A stretch of 64,000 bases of DNA from an uncultured Eubacteriales bacterium. Lineage in GTDB: Bacteria > Bacillota > Clostridia > Oscillospirales > Oscillospiraceae. Position 1 is the first letter of the stretch; each line of letters begins with the position of its first letter. Position numbers and translations under genes: made by a program. Of this stretch, positions 40,167-49,272 are shown one piece after another. The stretch covers positions 1 through 64,000 of the forward strand of contig UQZA01000006.1 of the NCBI GenBank assembly GCA_900545515.1, written 5' to 3'. The notes under the pieces are model-generated. The model had not been told where the DNA came from and made no database searches. It saw only the letters and a list, made by a program, of their open reading frames with translations.

Positions 40167-42647
40167 ATGGCAAGAAAGAAAGCATCCAGCCGCCACAGCA
40201 AGCAACAGCCGGAGTCGATTCCCCGCCGCCCCCTCCCGGTCCTGGACGCAGACCCCGGTTTTGGTCTCTCTCAGGCCCAGGTCCAGGCGCGGCTGGCCTC
40301 TGGCTGGTCCAATGATCCCGGCGAATCCCCCTCCAAGTCGGAGGGGCAGATCATCCGGGAGAACACCCTGACCTTTTTCAACCTGATTTTTCTCATTCTG
40401 GCCGCTTTGCTGATCATTGCCGGCTCGTATAAAAACATGATGTTTCTGGTGATCGCCATTGCCAACACCGCCATTGGCACCGTCCAGGAAATCCGCTCCA
40501 AGCGGGCAGTGGACAAGCTGACCCTGGTGGCCGAACACCCGGCAAAGGCCATCCGGGAGGGCCGCCGGGTGGAGGTCCGCCCCAGCCTTCTGGTCCGGGA
40601 CGACATCATGGAACTGGCCGCCGGGGATCAAATCTGCGCCGACGCCCTGGTGCGCACCGGGGAAATCCAGGTCAACGAGTCCCTCATCACCGGTGAAGCC
40701 GACGCCATTTTAAAAGGCCCCGGCGACATCCTGAAATCCGGTTCCTTTGTGGTCTCCGGGCGGGCACGGGTTCAGCTAACCCAGGTGGGCCCTGATGCTT
40801 ATGCCGCCAAGCTCTCCGCCGGGGCAAAGAAAAATGTCCACGCCACACAGTCGGAGATGATGCGCTCCCTGGACCGGCTGATTCAGGTGGTGGGCTTTGC
40901 CCTGATTCCCGTGGGCTGCATCCTGTTTTACCGCCAATTCCACGTGCTGGGCATGGACTTCCGCACCTCCACCCAGTCCACCGTGGCGGCCCTCATCGGC
41001 ATGATCCCCGAGGGGCTGTACCTACTGACCAGCGTTGCCATGGCCGTCTCTGCCATGAAGCTGGCCCAGCAAAAGGTCCTGGTCCAGGACATGAACTGCA
41101 TTGAAACCCTGGCCCGGGTGGACGTGCTGTGCGTAGACAAGACCGGCACCATTACAGAGCCTGGGATGGAGGTCCAGGACCTCATCCCCCTGGACCAGCA
41201 GGACACCCCGGAGCGTCTGGAGTCAGTCCTGGCCGCCCTGTACAGCGGCACAGAGCCGGAAAACGACACAGGGCGGGCCATGGCGGAGATGTTCGCCCGG
41301 AAAACCGCCTGGAAGTGCCTGTCCCGGGTCCCCTTCAACTCCCAGACCAAGTGGTCCGCCGCCGTCTTTGAGGCAGAGGGCGCCTTTGTGGTGGGAGCGC
41401 CGGAGTTCATCCTGGGCCCCCGGTACGACTCCATCCGGGAGGATGTGGAGCCATGGTCCGCCCAGGGCTGCCGGGTGCTGCTCATTGCCCAGTACCATGG
41501 AACGCCGGAGCAAGGCAAACCCCTGGACCCGGAACAGGTCCGGCCCATGGCCCTGGCCCTTCTGTCCAACCGCATCCGGGCCACCGCCCCGGAGACCTTC
41601 CGCTTTTTCGCCCAGGAGGGGGTGTCCATCCGGGTCATCTCTGGGGACAACCCGGTCACCGTCTCAGAGGTAGCTCGCCGGGCAGGCATTGCCGGGGCAG
41701 AACGGTACATCGACGCCTCCACCTTGAAAACCGAAGGGGACTTTGCCCGGGCCGCCCGGGAGTGCACCGTCTTCGGTCGGGTCACACCGGACAACAAAAA
41801 GAAGCTGATCCGGGCCATGAAAAAAGAGGGACACACCGTAGCCATGACCGGTGACGGCGTCAACGACGTTCTGGCCCTGCGGGAGGCCGACTGCGGCATC
41901 GCCATGGCCTCCGGCAGCCAGGCCGCCAGCCAGGTGGCCCAGCTGGTTCTGCTGCAGTCCGACTTCGCCGCCATGCGGGGCGTGGTGGGAGAGGGCCGCC
42001 GGGTCATCAACAATATCCAGCGGGCTGCCGCTCTGTTTTTGGTAAAGAACATCTTCTCCGTCCTTTTGGCGTTCATCTCCATGTTCGCCACCTTCCCCTA
42101 TCCCATCATGCCCCTGCACCTGAGCATGATCAGCGGCCTCACCATCGGCGCGCCCTCCTTCTTCCTGGCTCTGGAGGGGAACCGGGAGCGGATTAAGGGC
42201 CGGTTTATGGCCGGAGTTCTGCGCAAGGCCTTCCCCGGCGGACTGACCAACCTGATTGTGGTCCTCATGGCTGTGGGCTTCGTTTTGGTGTTCCATCTGC
42301 CTACGGAGCAGCTGTACACCGTCTCCGCCTCCCTCATGAGTCTCACGGGGCTTTTGGTTTTGTTCCAGGTTTGCAAGCCCTTCACCACACAGCGGAAGAT
42401 TCTCTGGGGCCTTATGGCCGCTGCCTCCGCCTTTTGCTTCTTCTTCCTGGGGCCTGTGTTCGAATTTGTCCGGCTGGACCTGGAGATGGTCATTGTGCTG
42501 GTTGCCGTCTTCCTCATGACCCCCACAGTATTTTTCAGTCTCCAGCGCATGTTTGACTGGGGCGATATTCTGTATGACCGCCTCCACACCTGGCTCTCCC
42601 GCCACCGGGGAGGCGCCGCCCACCGGCTGGAGCTCCCGCCCAAGTAA
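40167..42647 (+). CDS. Cation-transporting P-type ATPase (P2-like, CtpE group)
   Basis: 826 residues, eight to ten helices. Phosphorylation site VDKTGTIT, actuator loop SLITGEAD, hinge TGDGVNDVLALREAD. The helix-4 motif PEGLYLLTS resembles that of the CtpE-type calcium exporters of actinobacteria and of related Firmicutes proteins. No N-terminal heavy-metal domain, so probably Ca, K or Mn is moved rather than Cu/Zn. Nucleotide-binding domain between the DKTGT loop and the hinge is shorter than in SERCA. The start has no clear ribosome site (AAGGAG is 24 bases upstream), so it is uncertain. Ion identity is inference. Confidence 0.88.
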   Translation: MARKKASSRHSKQQPESIPRRPLPVLDADPGFGLSQAQVQARLASGWSNDPGESPSKSEGQIIRENTLTFFNLIFLILAALLIIAGSYKNMMFLVIAIANTAIGTVQEIRSKRAVDKLTLVAEHPAKAIREGRRVEVRPSLLVRDDIMELAAGDQICADALVRTGEIQVNESLITGEADAILKGPGDILKSGSFVVSGRARVQLTQVGPDAYAAKLSAGAKKNVHATQSEMMRSLDRLIQVVGFALIPVGCILFYRQFHVLGMDFRTSTQSTVAALIGMIPEGLYLLTSVAMAVSAMKLAQQKVLVQDMNCIETLARVDVLCVDKTGTITEPGMEVQDLIPLDQQDTPERLESVLAALYSGTEPENDTGRAMAEMFARKTAWKCLSRVPFNSQTKWSAAVFEAEGAFVVGAPEFILGPRYDSIREDVEPWSAQGCRVLLIAQYHGTPEQGKPLDPEQVRPMALALLSNRIRATAPETFRFFAQEGVSIRVISGDNPVTVSEVARRAGIAGAERYIDASTLKTEGDFARAARECTVFGRVTPDNKKKLIRAMKKEGHTVAMTGDGVNDVLALREADCGIAMASGSQAASQVAQLVLLQSDFAAMRGVVGEGRRVINNIQRAAALFLVKNIFSVLLAFISMFATFPYPIMPLHLSMISGLTIGAPSFFLALEGNRERIKGRFMAGVLRKAFPGGLTNLIVVLMAVGFVLVFHLPTEQLYTVSASLMSLTGLLVLFQVCKPFTTQRKILWGLMAAASAFCFFFLGPVFEFVRLDLEMVIVLVAVFLMTPTVFFSLQRMFDWGDILYDRLHTWLSRHRGGAAHRLELPPK

Positions 42648-42664
42648 GACAAGGAGGATGTTGG

Positions 42665-43819
42665 ATGGAAACTCAGGAGCTTTTTCTTCCCCTGCCAGAC
42701 CATGACATGGACATGCACACCGCCTATATCCAAGCGGCATTGGACAAGTGCCGGGAGGGGGGCGGAGTCCTCCGGCTGGCCCCCGGGGACTGGCGCATCG
42801 CCAGTCTGCGACTGTACGACAACACCACCCTGTATCTGTCCTCCGGAACCCACCTCATCGCCAGCAACCGTTGGCAGGACTATACGGACTTCCACGTCCC
42901 CACCACCTTAGGCTACCTGAAGAGTCCCTTTTTACAAAAGAAGTGGCGTCTGCCGGATCATTATGTCAACTCACCCATTACAGCCATAGATGCCGAGAAC
43001 GTGGCGGTCATCGGCGAGCCCGGCTCCTGGATCGACGGCTCCGACTGCCTGGACCCCAAGGGGGAGGAGGGCTTCCGGGGGCCCATGGGTATGGTGTTCT
43101 GCCGCTGCCGCGGCGTGACCCTCCGGGGCTACACCTACCGCAACGCCGCCAACTGGTGCCACCAGCTGGACTCCTGCATCCAGGTCCGAATGGACCACGT
43201 GACGGTGCTGGGCGGCCATGACGGGGTCAATCTCCATCACTGCACCCAGGTGTGGATCGACAGCTGCGACTTCCGCACCGGGGACGACTGCATCGCCGGA
43301 TATGACGCCGAAAACGTTGTGGTCCGGAATTGCAGCCTCAACACCTCCTGCAACAGCTTCCGCTTCGGGGGCCGGAACCTCCTGGTGGAACACTGCCGCT
43401 TCTGGGGGCCGGGGGAATATCCCCACCGCTCCTCCGGGCGGCACAACACCCTCTTCGCCTTCGCCTATTACGCCTTCCACTACGACCTGTGCCGGTGGGA
43501 CAGTGAGAATTGGGTGGTCCGGAATTGCACCTTCGAGCATCTGGACAACCTGATCTATTACAATTACGGCGGCGACTGGAACCACAACGCCCGCCCCCTC
43601 CGGAACCTGACCCTGGAGCACATCACCATCCGGGGCCTGGCCGGCACCTCCCACATCACCACCTTGCCGGAAAGCCCCATCACCGTGACCTGCAAGGACC
43701 TCTCCCTCTCCTGGAGAAACGGCCTGCCCCAAACCGGCGTCCTCCGCACCTCCCCCGCCGTTCGCCTGGTTTTGGAGGATGTGCGGGTAGAGGGCGTCAA
43801 CCAGTCCCCCGCCCAGTAG
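42665..43819 (+). CDS. Right-handed beta-helix protein, GH28-like
   Basis: 384 residues without signal peptide. A beta-helix repeats short strands (VWIDSCDF, VVVRNCSL, WVVRNCTF, LTLEHITI). Catalytic-like motifs of glycoside hydrolase 28 are GGHDGVN, matching the NTDG site, and RTGDDCIAG, the strict GDDC site; HHC and FRFGG follow. GH28 enzymes cut polygalacturonan or rhamnogalacturonan. Being cytoplasmic it probably acts on imported oligosaccharides. Opening TAYIQAALDKCREGGG resembles the pectate-lyase-3 start. It lies 17 bases behind the ATPase gene and may share its transcript. Confidence 0.8.
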   Translation: METQELFLPLPDHDMDMHTAYIQAALDKCREGGGVLRLAPGDWRIASLRLYDNTTLYLSSGTHLIASNRWQDYTDFHVPTTLGYLKSPFLQKKWRLPDHYVNSPITAIDAENVAVIGEPGSWIDGSDCLDPKGEEGFRGPMGMVFCRCRGVTLRGYTYRNAANWCHQLDSCIQVRMDHVTVLGGHDGVNLHHCTQVWIDSCDFRTGDDCIAGYDAENVVVRNCSLNTSCNSFRFGGRNLLVEHCRFWGPGEYPHRSSGRHNTLFAFAYYAFHYDLCRWDSENWVVRNCTFEHLDNLIYYNYGGDWNHNARPLRNLTLEHITIRGLAGTSHITTLPESPITVTCKDLSLSWRNGLPQTGVLRTSPAVRLVLEDVRVEGVNQSPAQ

Positions 43820-43861
43820 CATGTTCCACCCACCCCAGAGTGGCACCGTACACAGCAAAAT

Positions 43862-43911
43862 CCCCCGGCAAATTCGTGTGAGCCTCACAGCCGCAACGAA
43901 CTTGCCGGGGG
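43862..43911 (+). terminator. Hairpin after the GH28-like gene
   Basis: CCCCCGGCAA (43862-43871) pairs with TTGCCGGGGG (about 43902-43911); inner TTCGT/ACGAA extends it with one mismatch. T-run poor. Confidence 0.55.
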
Positions 43912-44012
43912 GTCTATCCAATTTTGCCCCCGCCAGCCGCAAAAAGCATGGGAGCGGGAGCACCTTAGCTTCCCCACAAGGGCATACGCAGACCGCTCAC
44001 ATAGATACGCAC

Positions 44013-44066
44013 TGGCGCGGCAGCGCCCCTGCCTTTCCCAAGGAAAGGTAGGGCACTGCCGCGCCA
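44013..44066. repeat. Long palindromic repeat, GCGCTGCCGCGCCA family
   Basis: Arms 44013-44038 and 44042-44066 pair over about 24 positions with few mismatches (TGGCGCGGCAGCGCC and complement) around a 3-base loop. Parts recur at 25336-25350, 37343-37362 and 44712-44735. Looks like a REP-like or MITE-like interspersed palindrome. Confidence 0.6.
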
Positions 44067-44090
44067 ATACATTTTCAGAGAAATACACAA

Positions 44091-44327
44091 TTACTCTCTT
44101 TGCGGCGGGACAAATTCCAAAAGGTCTCCAATTTCACAATTCAAAACTGTACACAGCTTAGCTAAAACATGAATATCCAAACGTGAAACAGTATTGTTGC
44201 AATAATTGTTAATCTGCGTCCTCTGCATTTCTGCACGATGGCTCAGCTTGTTTTTGCTGATACCAGTCTGCTGGATCAAGTCATTTAACTTGACCCGAAT
44301 CGTACCGTATTGCTCTTCCACAAGCAT
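44091..44327 (-). CDS. XRE-family transcriptional regulator
   Basis: 78 residues, a single Cro/C1-type helix-turn-helix: LNDLIQQTGISKNKLSHRAEM then QRTQINNYCNN and LDIHVLAKLCTVLNCEIGDLL. The family is common in mobile elements and phages of Clostridia. GAGGG lies before the ATG at 44327 (a GTG one codon earlier is possible). AT-rich compared with its surroundings. A palindrome at 44398-44415 could be its operator. Confidence 0.85.
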   Translation of the reverse strand: MLVEEQYGTIRVKLNDLIQQTGISKNKLSHRAEMQRTQINNYCNNTVSRLDIHVLAKLCTVLNCEIGDLLEFVPPQRE

Positions 44328-44397
44328 CACCGCCCTCAGTCGTCTAACATCTACAGTTTAACTGAGAGAGGGCACCTTTATAAGTTCTAAGAAGTCT

Positions 44398-44415
44398 TGT
44401 GCAACTAGTTGCACA
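44398..44415. promoter_or_regulatory. 18-bp perfect palindrome, candidate operator
   Basis: TGTGCAACTAGTTGCACA, 70 bases upstream of the XRE gene. Size and symmetry suit a dimeric regulator. Confidence 0.5.
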
Positions 44416-44760
44416 TATCAGCATACCCTCAACCTGGCTGGATTAGGAGGCAAATATGATCACTTCGAACATGAACTTAATGAAATGGTCAATCGGATGC
44501 TTGGCGGCGGCTTACAAAGTTCTATTCTCGCGGCCTATCAGCAGGAGCTGGTCGAGGCAGAAACGCTCTACGAGCAATGCCTGGAGCTCATTCTTCGGTT
44601 TGCCTTTCATCTGCTCCGCCTCCGGCTGGCCACCTGGAGTTGTGGAGTCGCTTGCCGCCGGCAAGTGATAAAATCCCATGGCGCTTCGCCCTTGCCCCCG
44701 GGGGAAGGCCAGGGGCTGCCGCGCCAGTGCGTGTTACGTCAGGATATCCAATGGGCAGAT
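44416..44760 (+). pseudogene. Degenerate coding stretch in the foreign patch
   Basis: Two overlapping frames look protein-like. One starts at ATG 44456 behind AGGAGG but has unnatural composition. Another, without a start, reads GKYDHFEHELNEMVNRMLG and continues through AYQQELVEAETLYEQC, an amphipathic helix pattern. Together they suggest the remains of a frameshifted element gene. I do not recognise the family. Confidence 0.35.
44705..44735. repeat. Partial copy of the palindromic repeat
   Basis: GGGGCTGCCGCGCCAGTGCG matches the complement of 44007-44029 apart from two missing bases. Confidence 0.5.
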
Positions 44761-44794
44761 AGGCGACAGCTTCACATAAGGTCGCCCGCCTAAG

Positions 44795-45931
44795 CTACAG
44801 GCGGGCCACCCGCTCCCGCAGCTCCGGGGCTTCCAACGTCTGGCCAAAGAGGCCGTACAGTCTTTCGCACCGCTGTTCCAGGGCAAAATAGGGGCCTTCC
44901 ATCCCCTGGCCGGCGTGGGCCAGGGGGAGGCGGGAGGACATCTCCCGGAGAGCCTGGCGGCCACGGTCCCGGAAGCCCAGAATCCGGACGTAGGGCGCTT
45001 CCGCCGCCAGATCTTCGGCTGTGAGGCCCAGGAAGGCGCACAGGACCATCCGGTCCAGGCGACTGCGGGTGTACCGCTTGGATTTCACCGCTGTGAGGAG
45101 CCCCTCCAGACCGGTCTGCCGCCGGGACTCCCGCAGGAGCTTCCGCCACAGGCCCTCGGAGGCCCCGGGCAGGGCGGCGAAGGCCTCCTCCTCCAGAGTC
45201 CGGAGCCGGGCCAGCACCGCCCGCTCCCCCAGGGCTAAACTATGGACCCCGGCTCCCTCATAGGCCGGGCGGGCCTCCTCCGGCACGTAGGCCAGCCACG
45301 GCTCCCCCGCCATAATCCGCCGCCGGAGGGCCGTGGCGGAGGGGTTTTCCCGGTCCGCGTCCAGAGCGTGGTAGTCCCCAGGGCGGCAAATGGGTAAGGG
45401 GATGAGGCCGCTGCCCCGGGCCAGAATCGCCTTGCAGTACTCCACCGCCAGGATGTCATTGGGCCGCTCCAGCACCGCCGGGTCTCCGCCCAGGTCCTTC
45501 AGAGCCCGGCTCCGGGCGGCGGGGAAGGACAGGCCCTCATCCAGATGGGGCCGCAGAGCCTCCCCAAACTGGGGAGAGAGGAGCTGCCGGGCCGTCTCCA
45601 AAAGGGTCTCCCGGTCCGCCGTCTCGGCTCCAAAGGAAATGCCCTCCACCCCCAGCCGGTCCAGAATCTCCACACCACCGGCGGCAAAGCCCTCGGCGGA
45701 CCGGAGGCTCACCGTCACCGGCAGCTCCAGCACCAGGTCCGCCCCGGCAAGCAGGGCCGCCCTGGCCCGCACCTGCCGGGAGAATACCGCCGGCTGGCCC
45801 CGCTGAACATACAACCCACTCATGAGACATACCACTGCCGCCTCTGGGTCCTGCTGCCGGAGAAGGGCCAGCTGCCGGGCATGGCCCAGATGAAAGGGAT
45901 TGTATTCGCAAACAACGCCCACTGTCCGCAT
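44795..45931 (-). CDS. tmcAL: tRNA(Met) cytidine acetate ligase TmcAL
   Basis: 378 residues. Nucleotidyltransferase motif CEYNPFHLGH at residues 8-17, followed by VVCLMSGLYVQRGQPAV and LELPVTVSLRSAEGFA, all typical of TmcAL (formerly YlbM), which activates acetate with ATP to acetylate the wobble cytidine of elongator tRNA-Met. The C-terminal tRNA-binding region has SKRYTRSRLDRMVLC. AGGAGG nine bases before ATG. Divergent from ackA. Confidence 0.93.
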   Translation of the reverse strand: MRTVGVVCEYNPFHLGHARQLALLRQQDPEAAVVCLMSGLYVQRGQPAVFSRQVRARAALLAGADLVLELPVTVSLRSAEGFAAGGVEILDRLGVEGISFGAETADRETLLETARQLLSPQFGEALRPHLDEGLSFPAARSRALKDLGGDPAVLERPNDILAVEYCKAILARGSGLIPLPICRPGDYHALDADRENPSATALRRRIMAGEPWLAYVPEEARPAYEGAGVHSLALGERAVLARLRTLEEEAFAALPGASEGLWRKLLRESRRQTGLEGLLTAVKSKRYTRSRLDRMVLCAFLGLTAEDLAAEAPYVRILGFRDRGRQALREMSSRLPLAHAGQGMEGPYFALEQRCERLYGLFGQTLEAPELRERVARL

Positions 45932-45975
45932 AGAAGGGACCCTCCTGTTTTTTTCAAAAATTTCCAAAGAAAGAC

Positions 45976-46004
45976 TTGTAGGTCCGGGGAAAATGAGATA
46001 AAAT
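45976..46004 (+). promoter_or_regulatory. ackA promoter
   Basis: TTGTAG (45976-45981), 17-base spacer, TAAAAT (45999-46004), about 70 bases before ackA. Confidence 0.65.
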
Positions 46005-46075
46005 ACCCTTAGGTATGTCTATCTTACCACAAGATGGGAGAAAATGAAATCACTGTTTACAGGAGGATCATACAA

Positions 46076-47275
46076 ATGAACATTCTGGTTATCAACGCCG
46101 GCAGCTCCAGCCTGAAGTACCAGCTCATGGACCCGGAGACCGGCGTCGTCACCGCCAAGGGCCTGTGCGAGCGCATCGGTCTGGACGGCCGCCTGACCCA
46201 CAAGGTTCCCGCCCAGGACAAAAAGGTGGAGCGGGAGATCCCCATGCCCACCCATGCCGAGGCCATTGCCGCCGTCCTGGAGATTCTGGTGGACCCGGTC
46301 AATGGGGTCATCGCCTCCACCGATGAAATTGACGCCGTGGGCCATCGGGTCCTCCATGGCGGTGATAAATTCATCGATTCCTGCATCATCAACGAGGCCT
46401 GCAAGCAGGCCATCCGGGACTGCATCCCCCTGGGCCCCCTCCACAACCCTGCCAACCTCATGGGCATTGAGGCCTGCGAAAAGGTCATGCCCGGCAAGCC
46501 CCAGGTGGCCGTCTTCGACACCGCCTTCCACATGACCATGCCCCCCAAGGCCTACCGCTATGCCATTCCCACCCAGTATTACGAGGAAGATCACCTCCGC
46601 CGGTACGGCTTCCACGGCACCTCTCACAAATACGTCACCCGCCGGGCCATCGCCCTCATGGGCCGGGAGGACATCAAGCTGGTAAACTGCCATCTGGGCA
46701 ACGGCTCCTCCCTGTCCGCCGTGAAGGACGGCAAGTGCCAGGACACCTCCATGGGCTTGTCCCCTCTGGCCGGCGTGCCCATGGGCACCCGCTCCGGCGA
46801 CATTGACGCCTGCGTGGTTCAGTTCATCATGAACAAGTACGGGATGAGCGCCGATGCGTGCCTCAACATGCTGAACAAGAAGTCCGGCGTTCTGGCTCTG
46901 TCCAACGGGGTCTCCTCCGACTTCCGGGATCTGGAAGCCGGGGCCAACAAGGGCGACGAGGCCTGCCAGCTGGCTCTGGACAAGTTCTGCTATGAGGTCC
47001 GGAAGTATATCGGCGCCTACGCCGCCGCCCTGGGCGGGCTGGACTGCCTGGTTTTCACCGCCGGTGTCGGCGAAAACGGCGCCACCAACCGGGCCGCCAT
47101 CTGCGAGGGCCTGGAGTTCCTGGGTGTGAAGATCGACCCGGAGCGGAACAACACCCGGGGGCAGGAGGCCCTCATCTCCACCGACGACTCCAAGGTCAAG
47201 GTCTGGGTCATCCCCACCAACGAAGAGCTGATGATCGCCCAGGACACCGCCGACCTGGTGAAGGCTGCCCAATGA
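46076..47275 (+). CDS. ackA: Acetate kinase
   Basis: 399 residues. ASKHA fold: NAGSSSLKYQL at 7-17, then VGHRVLHGGDKF, FDTAFHMTMP, GFHGTSHKY, NCHLGNGSSL and VFTAGVGENG. It makes ATP and acetate from acetyl phosphate. No pta lies beside it, so PduL from the eut operon or an unlinked Pta must supply acetyl phosphate. AGGAGG ten bases before ATG. Terminator at 47285-47314. Confidence 0.97.
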   Translation: MNILVINAGSSSLKYQLMDPETGVVTAKGLCERIGLDGRLTHKVPAQDKKVEREIPMPTHAEAIAAVLEILVDPVNGVIASTDEIDAVGHRVLHGGDKFIDSCIINEACKQAIRDCIPLGPLHNPANLMGIEACEKVMPGKPQVAVFDTAFHMTMPPKAYRYAIPTQYYEEDHLRRYGFHGTSHKYVTRRAIALMGREDIKLVNCHLGNGSSLSAVKDGKCQDTSMGLSPLAGVPMGTRSGDIDACVVQFIMNKYGMSADACLNMLNKKSGVLALSNGVSSDFRDLEAGANKGDEACQLALDKFCYEVRKYIGAYAAALGGLDCLVFTAGVGENGATNRAAICEGLEFLGVKIDPERNNTRGQEALISTDDSKVKVWVIPTNEELMIAQDTADLVKAAQ

Positions 47276-47284
47276 TCAAACACA

Positions 47285-47314
47285 CACGGGAGCCCCAGAG
47301 GCTCCCGTGCTTTA
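47285..47314 (+). terminator. ackA terminator
   Basis: CACGGGAGCC pairs with GGCTCCCGTG around a 5-base loop, followed by CTTT. It lies just before the pepT ribosome site. Confidence 0.7.
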
Positions 47315-47332
47315 GAATGGAGGTATTTCCAC

Positions 47333-48532
47333 ATGACCGCTGCTGAACGGCTGCTCCGTTACGTACAGTTTGACACCCAATCCAACGAATTTTCCGACAC
47401 CTGCCCCTCCACAGACAAGCAGAAGGTCCTCGCCCTGTCCCTGGTGGAGGAGATGAAGGCCATGGGAATTTCCGATTCTTACATGGACGCCGAGGGCTAC
47501 GTCTACGGCACCGTGCCCGGAGACCCCACAAAGCCTGTCATCGGTCTCATCGCCCACATGGATACCGCCCCTGACGCCTCCGGGGCCAACATTCAGGCCC
47601 GAATCGTGCCCTACGAGGGCGGAGACATTGTGCTAAACGAGGACGAGCACATTGTGATGAAGGAAACGGACTTCCCCAGCCTCGCCCGGAACCGGGGCAA
47701 GCACCTCATTGTCACCGACGGCACCACGCTCCTGGGGGCCGATGACAAGGCCGGGATTGCGGAAATCCTCACCGCAGCCGAACGCCTCCTGGCCTCCCCG
47801 GAGCCCCATGCCACTTTGCGCATCGGCTTTACCCCCGATGAAGAGATCGGCCGGGGGGCAGATCGGTTCAACCTCAAGGACTTCGGGGCCGAATTTGCCT
47901 ACACTGCCGACGGCGGCACCCTGGGTGAATTGGAGTACGAGAACTTCAACGCCGCCGCTGCCAAGGTGGTGTTCCACGGCCGGAACATCCATCCCGGTTC
48001 TGCCAAGAACCAGATGGTGAACTCCCAGCTCATCGCCATGGAGTTCCACAGTCTGCTCCCCGTCCACCAGCGGCCCGAAGCTACAGAGGGCTACGAGGGC
48101 TTCGCCCTGCTTACGGACATGAAAGGCACCGTGGAGCTGAGCCAACTGCGCTACATCATTCGGGACCATGACATGGGCAAGTTCACCCGGATGAAGGAGC
48201 TGTTTGGGGAAATCGCCGCCTTCCTCAACGGGAAATATGGGGAAGGCACGGTGGAGCTGACTCTGAAGGACAGCTATTACAACATGAAGGAACGGATCTT
48301 GCCGGTGATGCATATCATTGACCGGGCCAAGACCGCCATGGAGCGGGTGGGAATTACCCCCGTCACCGTCCCTGTCCGGGGAGGCACCGATGGAGCCCGG
48401 CTGTCCTATGAAGGGCTGCCTTGTCCCAACCTGTGCACCGGTGGCGAGAACTACCATGGCCGGTTTGAGTACATCCCCGTAGAGGACATGGAGCTGTGCA
48501 CCCAAATGCTGGTGGAGCTGCTCCGTCTGTAG
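47333..48532 (+). CDS. pepT: Peptidase T (tripeptide aminopeptidase)
   Basis: 399 residues, M20B metallopeptidase. Zinc ligands and catalytic residues are in IAHMDTAPD, LLGADDKAG, TPDEEIGRG and GGENYHGR near the end. It removes N-terminal residues from tripeptides in the cytoplasm. TTAGAATGGAGG precedes the start. Stands alone after ackA. Confidence 0.96.
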   Translation: MTAAERLLRYVQFDTQSNEFSDTCPSTDKQKVLALSLVEEMKAMGISDSYMDAEGYVYGTVPGDPTKPVIGLIAHMDTAPDASGANIQARIVPYEGGDIVLNEDEHIVMKETDFPSLARNRGKHLIVTDGTTLLGADDKAGIAEILTAAERLLASPEPHATLRIGFTPDEEIGRGADRFNLKDFGAEFAYTADGGTLGELEYENFNAAAAKVVFHGRNIHPGSAKNQMVNSQLIAMEFHSLLPVHQRPEATEGYEGFALLTDMKGTVELSQLRYIIRDHDMGKFTRMKELFGEIAAFLNGKYGEGTVELTLKDSYYNMKERILPVMHIIDRAKTAMERVGITPVTVPVRGGTDGARLSYEGLPCPNLCTGGENYHGRFEYIPVEDMELCTQMLVELLRL

Positions 48533-48589
48533 GCCTCCCATGCAATCGGACAGAGGGGCTAAATCGCCCCGACCTTCCACACCACCGTA

Positions 48590-49258
48590 CGTCAGACTGT
48601 CTCACAATTGGGAGCTTCCGCCTTGGTCATAAGCGTTTTCTGGTGTAATTTGCTAGAAAATCCACAAAATTTCACAAATTTATTGAATGAGCAGGCGCCT
48701 CGCGCTCTGCTCATTTCAAATTTTCTCGTCAACTCTTGGACAGAAAACATGCCAAGTAATCGCTTAAGGTTATAAGCGATGGACATGGACGCACATTCTG
48801 CATCTACATTTCCAGCTTTCCTTCGGAGAAAATGTGGATAGCCCGGTTGTCGCTGGATATTTCGGCCTGTTGTTGATGTCGTACATGCGCCTTTTTAGGG
48901 CATGTGCCACATTCCGTGTTCCATCTGTGGCAATAAGCTTTCCGTCAATCAACCCCCAGCCCTTCAAAATTAAGGTGAGCTCACGCAGTACGCTCCGAAA
49001 TACGTTACGATATGTCTCCCTCACGCTTTCCGATAGGTTAATTTTACAAGGACCAGGCCTATACTGCAATCGTGAGACCGTCTGACATGCGCGCATCGGG
49101 CGCACGTAAAACTGCGGATTTTAGTTGGCGGCTGTAGCTGCCAACTAAAATCCGCAGTTGCCACAGCACCGCAGTGCTGTGAGTTCTTTGTTCATGATTT
49201 CGTGGTCTACTGGACGGGGAGCAGTGCGAAAACACATTTTGCAACAGGCCCTTGCGCT
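48590..49258 (-). pseudogene. Remnant of an IS1182-family transposase
   Basis: Two minus-strand fragments of one transposase: an inner part with LKGWGLIDGKLIATDGTRN (about 48880-49000), and the C-terminal end IAYNLKRLLGMFSVQELTRKFE (about 48720-48780). The middle and the N terminus are missing and frames are broken. The left flank ATTTTGCAACAGGCCC and right flank GTCAGACTGTCTCAC look like IS boundaries. Immobile. Confidence 0.7.
49110..49159 (-). terminator. 20-bp perfect hairpin downstream of the SNF2 gene
   Basis: AACTGCGGATTTTAGTTGGC (49110-49129) pairs perfectly with 49140-49159; on the minus strand it is followed by TTTTA. A second small hairpin CACAGCAC/GTGCTGTG lies at 49162-49181. 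It terminates the helicase gene or belongs to the IS remnant. Confidence 0.6.
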
Positions 49259-49272
49259 TTGACCAGGTTCCA

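Noticed and set aside
44013..44735. CRISPR array from the repeated GCCGCGCC motif
   Set aside because: Copies are irregularly spaced, palindromic and scattered; no spacer pattern and no cas genes.
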